NCBI GenBank assembly: GCA_028684435.1
Contig: JAQUFX010000022.1
Location: 1-17,606, forward strand
Origin: Bacilli bacterium
GTDB lineage: Bacteria > Bacillota_I > Bacilli_A > RF39 > UBA660
DNA length: 17,606 nt
Direction: 5' to 3'
Below the pieces are notes generated by a model, which saw only the letters and a list, made by a program, of their open reading frames with translations, had not been told where the DNA came from and made no database searches. Positions 1 through 6,543 of the stretch are shown one piece after another; position 1 is the stretch's first letter; the number at the start of each line of letters is the position of its first letter. The translations under genes and the position numbers were made by a program.

Positions 1-10
1 TATATAAAAT

Positions 11-27
11 CAGTATTAATATAATAC
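11..27 (-). terminator. possible weak terminator after the nucleotidyltransferase gene
   Basis: Just past the stop codon of the leftmost gene is the hairpin GTATTA-TAT-TAATAC (13-27), with six A/T-rich pairs. On the minus strand it is followed by TGATTTTATATA. The stem is short and the U-tract broken, so this is only a plausible end for the decarboxylase-nucleotidyltransferase transcript. The window edge hides what lies beyond. Confidence 0.25.
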
Positions 28-49
28 ACTATTAAGCTTTTTGCAATAT

Positions 50-700
50 TTATCTATTATATCTTCTCTTTAAATGCTCTTCAATTTTATTTTTTAGATA
101 AAGTTCTTTTTGAATGTTATTAGTCTTATAACCTAAATACATTTCTCCTTCAGCATTAGTATATTTATTTTTATATAATAAATTTAATATTTCATTTTCA
201 TTTGGATTATTTAGATAATAAAAATTAATAATAGTATCTAAAATAATATCCCATGCTTTATTTTCATATCGATTAATTATATTTTTATTATCATTAATTA
301 TCAAATGATCTGTAGTTAATATATTTAATAATAAACGTTGTTTCATTAGTTTAGATAATAAAAAGGTTTTAGTTTTTACTATGTCATCAATATAATATAT
401 TCCATTATTATAAAATGGATTATTGGATAACATTATATCTATTTCTTCATAAGAATAAACTAATTTATTTTCAAAGGGAACTTCATCATCTAGTTTTAAA
501 TTATTTTCATGATGAAAAAGAATAGTTTCATCAATAATATTACTAGTATGATTTTTAAAATTATTATTAATAATTAAGCATACATCTAAATCACTTGAAT
601 TCGCAGTATAAATATTTGATCCATAAATAATTATAATCGGATTACAAAATGAAAATTTTTCATTTATCATATTGATATATTTAACACAAATATTATTCAT
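50..700 (-). CDS. small nucleotidyltransferase-fold protein
   Basis: This is a 216-residue cytoplasmic protein. Residues 27-40 carry the pol-beta-type nucleotidyltransferase signature, GS (27-28) followed by DLD (Asp37, Asp39). A further acidic patch, LDDE (70-73), is placed where the third metal-binding carboxylate of the fold would fall. Such domains transfer a nucleotide to a hydroxyl group on a small molecule, protein or RNA. The C-terminal two thirds is helical and rich in Asn, Ile and Lys, and I recognise no second domain. The start codon lies inside the end of the upstream decarboxylase gene (8-base overlap), so the two are almost certainly translationally coupled and probably act together. 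The substrate is unknown. An aminoglycoside-type adenylyltransferase or a toxin-like enzyme cannot be excluded, but nothing specifically supports either. Confidence 0.7.
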   Translation of the reverse strand: MNNICVKYINMINEKFSFCNPIIIIYGSNIYTANSSDLDVCLIINNNFKNHTSNIIDETILFHHENNLKLDDEVPFENKLVYSYEEIDIMLSNNPFYNNGIYYIDDIVKTKTFLLSKLMKQRLLLNILTTDHLIINDNKNIINRYENKAWDIILDTIINFYYLNNPNENEILNLLYKNKYTNAEGEMYLGYKTNNIQKELYLKNKIEEHLKRRYNR

Positions 701-2171
701 TATCTTCCAACTCTTTTACTAGTTTAATTATGTAATTTAATATATTATTAAGATCTTCTTCTTTAATATTAGGATTTCCAGACATAAATCTTAATGGTGT
801 TAATATTGCTCCTTTTTCCATTATACCTCTATCATCAGGTAAAGAAAAACTATGAAGATAATATATTCCTTCTTCTAACATTTTACTATAAATTCTTTGA
901 TTTAATAAATTAATTTTTTTGATATCTTTTTTTAAATTATTTTTATCTTTAACATACATAAATACTACTGCATTAATATTTACTTCATTAATTAAAATAA
1001 AATGCTTAGAATTATTAATTTTATGAGCTAATATATTAGCAATTTCACATCTCTGTTCAATTATTTTTCCTATTTTTTTAATTCCAATGTTTTTCATCAT
1101 AAACCAAATTTTAAGGGAAATCCAACATTTTGACCCAATAAAAGGTGTTACTTGTCCCCACGCAAAATCTTCTTGCATTATTAAATCAGATGTTGAAGTT
1201 ATCAATTTAAATTTATGAGGATCTTTTATTAATAAAGCGCTAATACAATAAGGAATATTTAATACTTTATGAGGATCGGTTGCAATACTATCAAATAATT
1301 CAATCCCCACTATTTTATTTTTTAATTTATCAGAAAAGGAAAGCGAAAATCCATGACAAGCATCAACATGTAACCAAATATTTTTATCAATTTCTTTAAC
1401 TGTTTGGTATACTTCTTTTAAATTTTCGATAGTCATTGTTCTACTATCACCAACATAAGAAACCACACTCATAATTTTTCCTTTATTAGCAAGTAGAACC
1501 TTTTTTAATTCTTGAATATTATATCTATAATTATCTGTTTCTACTTCAATAACATTATTTCCGCAGCCAATCCACATTGAACTACTTTTTATACTATAAT
1601 GATTAATACCTTTAGGAACAATAATTTTATAATCAGATGCATTATTTACACCATTAATCATCGTGTTTTTTCTAAAGTTTTCTCTTGCGAGAAGCATAGC
1701 AGTTGCATTACTTCCTGTTCCTCCATAGGTAATAATACCACCGACATCCCATATTGAATTTATTGGTATAATTTTATATCCTAATAATTCTCTAAACCAT
1801 TTTATTACCGCTATTTCTATATAAGTTGCAATTGGCGCACAAAAACTAGAATTAATTAAATTTTGTTGTAAAAAGTCAGCTAAAATAGCGCCACTTAATC
1901 CTGCTAATGAATTACCTGAATCAGGGAATCCCATAAAGTTTTTATTACTAAAATTAGAACAATAAGGAATTATTTCTTTTTCAAAATATTTTAATAATTC
2001 TTTTAATTCAATTCCTTCGACCGGATTATCCAAAAGGTCATTTAAATTATCAACATTAAAATTCTTTTCTTTAAAATTCTTTTCTAATTTGAAATTTAAG
2101 CCCATATTTAGTGCTTGATTTAAACATTGATAAGCATACTTTTTATTTTCAATTTTTAATATCTCTTTCAT
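693..2171 (-). CDS. group II pyridoxal-phosphate-dependent decarboxylase
   Basis: This 492-residue enzyme belongs to the glutamate/aromatic amino acid decarboxylase superfamily (PLP fold type I). The markers are in order: a glycine-rich phosphate-binding segment GGTGSNA (150-156), the ring-stacking histidine in NHYS (His191), the cofactor-nitrogen aspartate in HVDA (Asp270), and the Schiff-base lysine in TDPHK (Lys302). The enzyme would remove CO2 from an amino acid to give an amine. HVDACHG replaces the commoner HVDAAWGG, so the substrate pocket may differ from classic members. I cannot choose between glutamate, diaminobutyrate, tyrosine, valine or another substrate. Length is normal for the family and the frame is intact. 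A good Shine-Dalgarno (AAAGGAG) lies 7 bases before the ATG. It is the first large gene after a structured leader with an intrinsic terminator, so expression is probably set by attenuation. It overlaps the next gene by 8 bases. Confidence 0.85.
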   Translation of the reverse strand: MKEILKIENKKYAYQCLNQALNMGLNFKLEKNFKEKNFNVDNLNDLLDNPVEGIELKELLKYFEKEIIPYCSNFSNKNFMGFPDSGNSLAGLSGAILADFLQQNLINSSFCAPIATYIEIAVIKWFRELLGYKIIPINSIWDVGGIITYGGTGSNATAMLLARENFRKNTMINGVNNASDYKIIVPKGINHYSIKSSSMWIGCGNNVIEVETDNYRYNIQELKKVLLANKGKIMSVVSYVGDSRTMTIENLKEVYQTVKEIDKNIWLHVDACHGFSLSFSDKLKNKIVGIELFDSIATDPHKVLNIPYCISALLIKDPHKFKLITSTSDLIMQEDFAWGQVTPFIGSKCWISLKIWFMMKNIGIKKIGKIIEQRCEIANILAHKINNSKHFILINEVNINAVVFMYVKDKNNLKKDIKKINLLNQRIYSKMLEEGIYYLHSFSLPDDRGIMEKGAILTPLRFMSGNPNIKEEDLNNILNYIIKLVKELEDNE

Positions 2172-2206
2172 TTAGGTACTCCTTTAATAAATTATTCTTT
2201 GATAAT

Positions 2207-2254
2207 AAAAAACGCTATCTTTAAAACATTTTTATTGTTAAAGACAGCATTTTT
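2207..2254 (-). terminator. intrinsic terminator/attenuator upstream of the decarboxylase
   Basis: Arms 2238-2254 and 2208-2224 form a 17-bp stem. On the minus strand it closes with two G-U wobbles, which become A-C mismatches on the plus strand, so the element is oriented toward the decarboxylase. The 3' arm runs into a U-tract (GCGTTTTTT). It lies between the leader promoter (2381-2409) and the decarboxylase start (2171), so it would stop leader transcripts unless overridden. This makes it an attenuator rather than an end-of-gene terminator, unless the small leader ORF is an independent gene. Confidence 0.65.
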
Positions 2255-2268
2255 AAGCATAATTATTT

Positions 2269-2352
2269 TTAAAAAGTGAAGCATGAATAAATATTGTTAT
2301 CGCTAACAAGATATATTTTATTATAAATTTCAAGAATATTATATTTATTCAT
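2269..2352 (-). CDS. putative 27-residue leader peptide
   Basis: This is a short ORF (ATG at 2352-2350, TAA at 2271-2269) with its own Shine-Dalgarno, GAAAGGG (2361-2367), 8 bases before the ATG. It starts about 22 bases after the predicted transcription start. The peptide begins MNKYNILEIYNKIYL and contains four tyrosines and two phenylalanines. It has no signal peptide or clear membrane segment. The stop codon sits only 14 bases before the attenuator stem, a distance at which a terminating ribosome could affect folding. The start codon is buried in a 12-bp helix formed with codons near the end of the same ORF. I infer a regulatory leader peptide. It could equally be chance coding inside a structured RNA. 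Confidence 0.4.
   Translation of the reverse strand: MNKYNILEIYNKIYLVSDNNIYSCFTF
2283..2352 (-). ncRNA. structured leader RNA of the decarboxylase operon
   Basis: Two nested folds are visible in the minus-strand RNA. First, ATGAATAAATAT (2352-2341) is perfectly complementary to ATATTTATTCAT (2294-2283). This gives a 12-bp helix, plus one G-U pair, that encloses about 46 bases and covers the leader ORF's start codon. Second, inside it and next to its 3' arm is TTGTTA-GCGA-TAACAA (2309-2294), a 6-bp hairpin capped by GCGA. GCGA is a GNRA tetraloop on this strand only; the plus strand reads TCGC. The attenuator follows. It matches no riboswitch class that I recognise. No simple anti-terminator pairing with the attenuator arms is obvious, so how the switch would work is unresolved. 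Confidence 0.5.
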
Positions 2353-2380
2353 AACTAAATCCCTTTCTTAATTGATATTG

Positions 2381-2409
2381 ATACTATCATTAATTTAAAT
2401 AAATAGCAA
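2381..2409 (-). promoter_or_regulatory. promoter of the leader-decarboxylase transcript
   Basis: TTGCTA (2409-2404), a 17-base spacer and TAGTAT (2386-2381) form a moderate sigma-A-type promoter. Each box matches consensus at four of six positions. It lies just downstream of two terminators that close the preceding operon and about 22 bases upstream of the leader ORF, as expected for an independent transcript. Confidence 0.5.
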
Positions 2410-2420
2410 GAAATAATAAC

Positions 2421-2450
2421 AAAAAAGAAGCAATTTTTATCATTGCTTCT
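2421..2450 (-). terminator. intrinsic terminator, second of a tandem pair
   Basis: AGAAGCAAT (minus strand, 2450-2442) pairs with ATTGCTTCT (2434-2426) as a perfect 9-bp stem with a 7-base loop. Its 3' end runs directly into TTTTTTGTT. The plus-strand side lacks a U-tract, so it acts on minus-strand transcripts, insulating the leader promoter from the YihY operon. Confidence 0.75.
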
Positions 2451-2503
2451 CAAGTATTACTTCACAATATTTCTTAATTATTACTAAATAAGGTCAACAT
2501 CGT

Positions 2504-2544
2504 AAAAATAATATGCATTAAGTAATACCTTTATGCACATTATT
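2504..2544 (-). terminator. intrinsic terminator after the YihY-family gene
   Basis: AATAATGTGCAT (2544-2533) pairs with ATGCATATTATT (2518-2507). The 12-bp stem contains one G-U wobble that exists only on the minus strand, and it is followed by TTTTTACG. It begins 9 bases after the stop codon of the membrane protein gene, so it is that operon's first terminator. A second hairpin follows about 55 bases further on. Confidence 0.65.
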
Positions 2545-2552
2545 ATAATGAG

Positions 2553-3419
2553 CTATTTTTGATTTAATATAGAACCTGTTATTTCCAATTCCTCAAGTTC
2601 TACCTTTGAATTTAAACTAATACCAATTACAAAAATATAACTTAATAAATAAATCCATAACATTAAGACTGCTATATTTGATAACCCCGCATAAAAAATA
2701 TCATAATGAGCAAAGTGATCAACATAATAGCTATAAAACTCTGTAGCAATTACCCAACCAACAGTTGTAAAAGCAGTTCCAATGTTTAATCTTGATGATG
2801 GTAATGCCTTATCTGGTGATATTGCATATATTACTTTAATAAATATAAATATTATGACCCAAGATATAGGCCCTTGCATAATTTCAAGAATATTTACAAG
2901 CGTTGATTTTATATTAAAGTAATCAACTGCATCAATAATTTTAGTCCCAAATGCTGGTACCAATAATAAGAATAGTATTAATATTACAATCGCAATTGTT
3001 AAAAAAATAGCTTTTAATCTTCTTTTTATCCAGGAAGATTGTTTGACATTATAAATTTCATTACTAATTATAATTATCGAATCAGCTCCATTAGATGCTA
3101 TATAAAACATTAATATAAACATTATTACTAATTTTAAATCAATTACTTCACCACTAATTATGGGAATCATCATTTCTGCAACTCCAGAACTAAAATTATC
3201 TTTTAAGATATTTATAATAGTATCAATAGATATTCCGAAAAATGATGCCCCATATCCAATTAAAGTTATAATTGGAACTAAAGATAATATAACAAAGAAA
3301 GCTAATTGCCCTGGCAATATAGCTATTTCAGATTGGCCTAATATTTCCCAAACTCTTTTAAAAAATTTTTTTACATATTTAATCCTTTGCTTGTATGTTT
3401 TATTAAATTTCTCTCTCAT
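2553..3419 (-). CDS. YihY/BrkB (UPF0761) family integral membrane protein
   Basis: This 288-residue protein is polytopic with about six membrane segments, at roughly 37-57, 95-115, 137-158, 183-202, 213-231 and 246-268. A basic, amphipathic N-terminus (residues 1-25) precedes them. The early LSLVPIITLIGY and the C-terminal YAGLSNIAVLMLWIYLLSYI followed by GISLN match the layout and conserved edges of the YihY/BrkB family. Members were once called ribonuclease BN or virulence factor BrkB. Their actual function is unsettled, and a transport or lipid-related role is usually assumed. Length is normal. The start overlaps the end of the GGDEF gene by 17 bases, so translation is coupled. It is the last gene of the operon and is followed by two terminators. 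There is no evidence that it is an RNase. Confidence 0.85.
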   Translation of the reverse strand: MREKFNKTYKQRIKYVKKFFKRVWEILGQSEIAILPGQLAFFVILSLVPIITLIGYGASFFGISIDTIINILKDNFSSGVAEMMIPIISGEVIDLKLVIMFILMFYIASNGADSIIIISNEIYNVKQSSWIKRRLKAIFLTIAIVILILFLLLVPAFGTKIIDAVDYFNIKSTLVNILEIMQGPISWVIIFIFIKVIYAISPDKALPSSRLNIGTAFTTVGWVIATEFYSYYVDHFAHYDIFYAGLSNIAVLMLWIYLLSYIFVIGISLNSKVELEELEITGSILNQK

Positions 3420-5439
3420 TTTGGGCCTCTATATTTTCTTTATTTTCCCTCATTTGAATAGTAGCTTCATTTATAGCATCATCAATTAATTTTAAATCAT
3501 CAACTATCATACTAAAACCAATTGCAGCACCATATTCGTATGGTAATTCTTTAAATTCTTTTACTAATTTTTTAACAAAATTTAAAACTTGTTTTTCACT
3601 ATATCCAACTAAATATACCATAAATTCATTCCCATCAGTCCGAATTACTTCTGTATTATCAAGTTGAGTTTTAATTAATATATTAGCAGCTGCTTTAATT
3701 TGTTTATCTCCTTCAAGATGTCCAAATGTATCATTTAAATATTTAACATTATTTAAATCAATAATTATTACTCCTTGTGGATACATAGTATTATTATTCC
3801 AAACATCTTTCTTTTCATTTAAATAATTTCTATTTTTTAAAGAAGTTAATAAATCAATAAACTTTAATTTCTCATCTTTTCTTATTTTAGTATCTAATTT
3901 TAATTTGCTTCTAGAAAAATATATTATTGATCCGATTATAATAACTCCAGTAATAAATATTAAGGTATATTTAGCTATGATAGTTATAATATTTCCACTT
4001 TTAGCAGCTATTTTATAATTAGCTAAACCTTCATTTATAATATTATTATCATCTATGGTATTTATATAAGAATTAAATAGTTTATAAAAAGCATCATTAT
4101 CATTTACATATTGAAAATTAAAATTTTCAGTAGTAAAACCAGTAAATATTATATTATAATCACTAATTTCTTTATTAACATAATAGTCATAAGTATTAGC
4201 ATCTATTGCAATAATACTATCTTTTCTAGTTTCTTTTAATAATCTTTTTTCATTAGTTACCGTTTCTAATGTAATTTCTGGAACTGTATTTAAAAAGCTA
4301 TATAATTTACTATTTTCTAATACCATTACTTTATCATTTGTTAAATCACTAATATTTGAGATATTAAGATTCATATTAAGAGGAGCAATAATATAATATT
4401 TAATATTTAAATTAGTATAAATTTTATTATGTTCAGCGTTTATGTTAGTATCTGCAAACATTAAATCAATTTTTTTATTATTAAAATCTTTAATTAATTT
4501 TTCGCTATTTTTATACTTAGTAAGAGTAAATTCAACATCACTTAACTTACTAAAATAATCTAAATAATTAACCGCTATTCCCCCATAATTAGAACTTGCT
4601 AATGTTTGATATGGAGTGCTGGATACAAAACCATAAATATAATTCTTATTTGTTAAAGTATCAGTTTCTACTTGAGTTAAATTTAATTTATCAACAAACA
4701 AATTATAAGCATAATCATAATAAATACTTTCATATTCATTTTCTATCCAGTAATTATAATATTTTAAAATAATTGAATTCAAAGTTTCTTCATTACTTAA
4801 ACGAAGAAAATAATTAACAGGTAAATCACTTAAGTGATAAACTATTTTATAATTTTTTTCTATTATTAGATCTAAATATTCATTTTTAGGTACAATTAAA
4901 TACTTCACTTTATCAGTCTCAATAGCCTCTAACAAAGATTCTTTAGTATCTAAAGTAGTATAAGTTATAACATTTTTATAAGAATTAGTAACTCTTGTTA
5001 AAGTATCAGCAGTAATACCTATTGTACTTCCTGTAAAATCATTAAATGAAGTTACAACATCAGAATTCTTTCCAATTACTACATAATAATCTTTATAGAT
5101 TGGCAAATCTCTTGAGGTAATATCTTTATTTATATAAAAACCGAGATCGTTTCCTAAAGTATTATTATCTTTAGCAACTTTATTAAATTTAATCAAATAT
5201 TCTTTTTCTAAATCATCTAAAAAGTCAAAAAATACTCCGGCCCCATTATATCCAAAGATATTTAATTTATTAGAAATATTAATATCTATTAAATTATTTT
5301 TATTATCAGCTATCCATTCTTTTTCTTTGATACTTAATTTATTTTCATCATAAAAATAATTATAAAAAATGAATAATGCGAGAAAAATTACAGTTATTAT
5401 ACTTAATATGATAATAAATATTCTTTTAAATTTTTTCAT
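3403..5439 (-). CDS. periplasmic-binding-like sensor with degenerate GGDEF domain
   Basis: This 678-residue protein has an N-terminal membrane anchor (about 8-28). Two extracytoplasmic lobes follow (about 40-250 and 265-475) that resemble tandem bacterial solute-binding (SBP_bac_3-like) domains. A second membrane helix (about 484-508) leads to a cytoplasmic GGDEF domain (about 525-672). In that domain LTSLKNR (531-537), the metal Asp in DLNN (561-564), LNDTFGH (568-574) and GD (577-578) are well kept. The signature GGDEF, however, is DGNEF (602-606). Asn replaces the Asp of the active-site half, and Asp replaces the first Gly. The RxxD inhibitory site, expected five residues earlier, is absent. 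Canonical GGDEF proteins make c-di-GMP from two GTP. Loss of that acid suggests an inactive or altered, perhaps nucleotide-binding, domain (inference). No EAL or HD-GYP gene is in the window. It starts 7 bases after the upstream gene and overlaps the YihY gene. Confidence 0.85.
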   Translation of the reverse strand: MKKFKRIFIIILSIITVIFLALFIFYNYFYDENKLSIKEKEWIADNKNNLIDINISNKLNIFGYNGAGVFFDFLDDLEKEYLIKFNKVAKDNNTLGNDLGFYINKDITSRDLPIYKDYYVVIGKNSDVVTSFNDFTGSTIGITADTLTRVTNSYKNVITYTTLDTKESLLEAIETDKVKYLIVPKNEYLDLIIEKNYKIVYHLSDLPVNYFLRLSNEETLNSIILKYYNYWIENEYESIYYDYAYNLFVDKLNLTQVETDTLTNKNYIYGFVSSTPYQTLASSNYGGIAVNYLDYFSKLSDVEFTLTKYKNSEKLIKDFNNKKIDLMFADTNINAEHNKIYTNLNIKYYIIAPLNMNLNISNISDLTNDKVMVLENSKLYSFLNTVPEITLETVTNEKRLLKETRKDSIIAIDANTYDYYVNKEISDYNIIFTGFTTENFNFQYVNDNDAFYKLFNSYINTIDDNNIINEGLANYKIAAKSGNIITIIAKYTLIFITGVIIIGSIIYFSRSKLKLDTKIRKDEKLKFIDLLTSLKNRNYLNEKKDVWNNNTMYPQGVIIIDLNNVKYLNDTFGHLEGDKQIKAAANILIKTQLDNTEVIRTDGNEFMVYLVGYSEKQVLNFVKKLVKEFKELPYEYGAAIGFSMIVDDLKLIDDAINEATIQMRENKENIEAQNEREI

Positions 5440-5446
5440 CTTTTAC

Positions 5447-5920
5447 CTACTTACCATATTTAGCCCAAGAAATAATGGTATTATCATTTTTTTTAGAACC
5501 CATGATTGGAAAAACACTATTTTCAGCTTTTCCAATTAAGTCTATAGTAAATAATACATCATATACAGAACTTTGTTCTTCTTCAAATAATTCTAGGCTT
5601 TTGATAGCAACATTTTTAGCATCATCTATTTTGTCTTCTTTAATATAAATATTTATATATACTATTTTACCTTTTAATATTAAAGAAGCATGGTCAACAA
5701 TTTCATTTTCTTCGATTGCTTTTTTAATCCCTTCAAGTTTATCATCGGTAATTTTAACATTTTCTATACCATTAAGTCTATTTCCATAAATACCAGTATT
5801 ATTTTGTGATAAAAAATAATATACAAAAACTACTAGTATTAATGCTAGGCATACAAGGGATATTCCCATTAATATTACATATACTCTATTATTATGATAA
5901 AACCCCTTTAATTTGCTCAT
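5447..5920 (-). CDS. uncharacterised membrane-anchored protein
   Basis: This is a 157-residue protein. A single hydrophobic helix at about 15-37 follows a short basic N-terminus, which predicts one anchor with the C-terminal part (38-157) outside the cell. The outer part alternates helices and strands (for example KGKIVYINIYI, 83-93) and ends in a Trp-containing tail. I do not recognise the family. No lipobox cysteine or catalytic motif is visible. It is the first gene of the operon, directly behind a strong promoter. Only 7 bases separate it from the solute-binding/GGDEF protein, and the Shine-Dalgarno of that gene overlaps its stop codon. It may therefore be a partner of that sensor at the membrane, but this rests on context alone. 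Confidence 0.75.
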   Translation of the reverse strand: MSKLKGFYHNNRVYVILMGISLVCLALILVVFVYYFLSQNNTGIYGNRLNGIENVKITDDKLEGIKKAIEENEIVDHASLILKGKIVYINIYIKEDKIDDAKNVAIKSLELFEEEQSSVYDVLFTIDLIGKAENSVFPIMGSKKNDNTIISWAKYGK

Positions 5921-5943
5921 ATATTCACCTCTTAAGTAATTTT

Positions 5944-5972
5944 ATTATACTATAGTATGTTTTATAATTCAA
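5944..5972 (-). promoter_or_regulatory. promoter of the sensor/YihY operon
   Basis: TTGAAT (5972-5967), a 17-base spacer and a perfect TATAAT (5949-5944) form a strong sigma-A-type promoter. The predicted start is near 5937, and a GAGGTG ribosome site lies just ahead of the ATG at 5920. No operator-like repeat is evident in the short leader. Confidence 0.75.
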
Positions 5973-5977
5973 TTTAC

Positions 5978-6036
5978 TTTTAAAGATAAAATTAAATTAA
6001 CAAGACATGCCTTGTTATAAATAATTATCTTTAAAA
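5978..6036 (-). terminator. nested inverted repeat at the end of the metallo-hydrolase gene, probable terminator
   Basis: An outer 12-bp arm pair (TTTTAAAGATAA, 5978-5989, with TTATCTTTAAAA, 6025-6036) encloses an inner hairpin AACAAG/CTTGTT (5999-6004 and 6011-6016). The 5' half covers the last codons and stop of the hydrolase gene. On the minus strand the inner stem is extended by a G-U pair and followed by AATTTAATTTT, a weak U-tract. It likely ends the pcrA-ligA-hydrolase transcript. The double-nested form is unusual for a simple terminator. Confidence 0.45.
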
Positions 6037-6539
6037 TAAAGAAGAGTATCTATTTCATTTTTTAAAGTAGTTTTATTTCCATGACCAGGATAAATGTTAA
6101 TACTGGGCGAATATTTTATTATTTTCATGATACTTTTTTTCATATCTTGATTATTACCACCAGCATCTGTTCTGCCGATACTATTTTCAAAAATAAAATC
6201 GCCACAAAATAAATCATTTTCAAATAAAAAACTAATTGAATCTTTAGTATGTCCAGGATTATAAATTACTTCAAAATTAAATATTGATATTTTAATTTCC
6301 CCTTCTTTTAAGTTTAAATAATGATAAACCGGTACATGATAATATTCTTTTAATTGATTAAGTGCTCCAACATGATCAAAATGATTATGAGTTATTAATA
6401 TACCCTTTACATCACCATGAATATAATTAATTATTTTATCGGCTTCATCACCAGGATCAATAATTAAATATTTATTGTCTTTTTTTAAAAGATAACAATT
6501 AGTTTGTAAAGAACCAACTCTTAAAGTTTTTATTTCCAT
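6015..6539 (-). CDS. metallo-beta-lactamase-fold hydrolase, glyoxalase II-like
   Basis: This is a 174-residue cytoplasmic hydrolase. The binuclear metal site is complete: THNHFDH (His51, His53, Asp55, His56), PGHT (His97), CGD (Asp114) and PGHG (His153). The short GRTDAGG loop (122-128) is typical of the single-domain YcbL/GloB-like hydrolases found across Firmicutes. The family hydrolyses thioesters such as S-lactoylglutathione, but the C-terminal glutathione-binding domain of true glyoxalase II is missing, so the physiological substrate is uncertain. It starts 4 bases after the ligA stop, with a Shine-Dalgarno (AAAGGA) inside the ligA end, and so is the third gene of the pcrA-ligA operon. 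A nested inverted repeat follows. The family call is firm; the substrate is not. Confidence 0.85.
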   Translation of the reverse strand: MEIKTLRVGSLQTNCYLLKKDNKYLIIDPGDEADKIINYIHGDVKGILITHNHFDHVGALNQLKEYYHVPVYHYLNLKEGEIKISIFNFEVIYNPGHTKDSISFLFENDLFCGDFIFENSIGRTDAGGNNQDMKKSIMKIIKYSPSINIYPGHGNKTTLKNEIDTLLYFKDNYL

Positions 6540-6543
6540 ATTT

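Noticed and set aside
693..2171. Naming the decarboxylase as glutamate or tyrosine decarboxylase
   Set aside because: Only superfamily-wide PLP residues can be seen. Aromatic codons in the leader peptide hint at an aromatic substrate but are too few to decide in such an AT-rich sequence.
2283..2306. Tiny plus-strand ORF opposite the leader peptide
   Set aside because: Only seven codons. It arises because the inverted repeat puts ATGAATAAATAT on both strands, and no plus-strand promoter or downstream gene exists.
2450..2503. Possible small RNA between the tandem terminators
   Set aside because: A TTGACC hexamer is present but no acceptable -10 box follows at 16-18 bases, so a promoter is not supported.
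3160..3489. Plus-strand open frame of 109 codons
   Set aside because: It lies antisense to the YihY gene and the end of the GGDEF gene, both clearly coding, and has no ribosome site or family resemblance.
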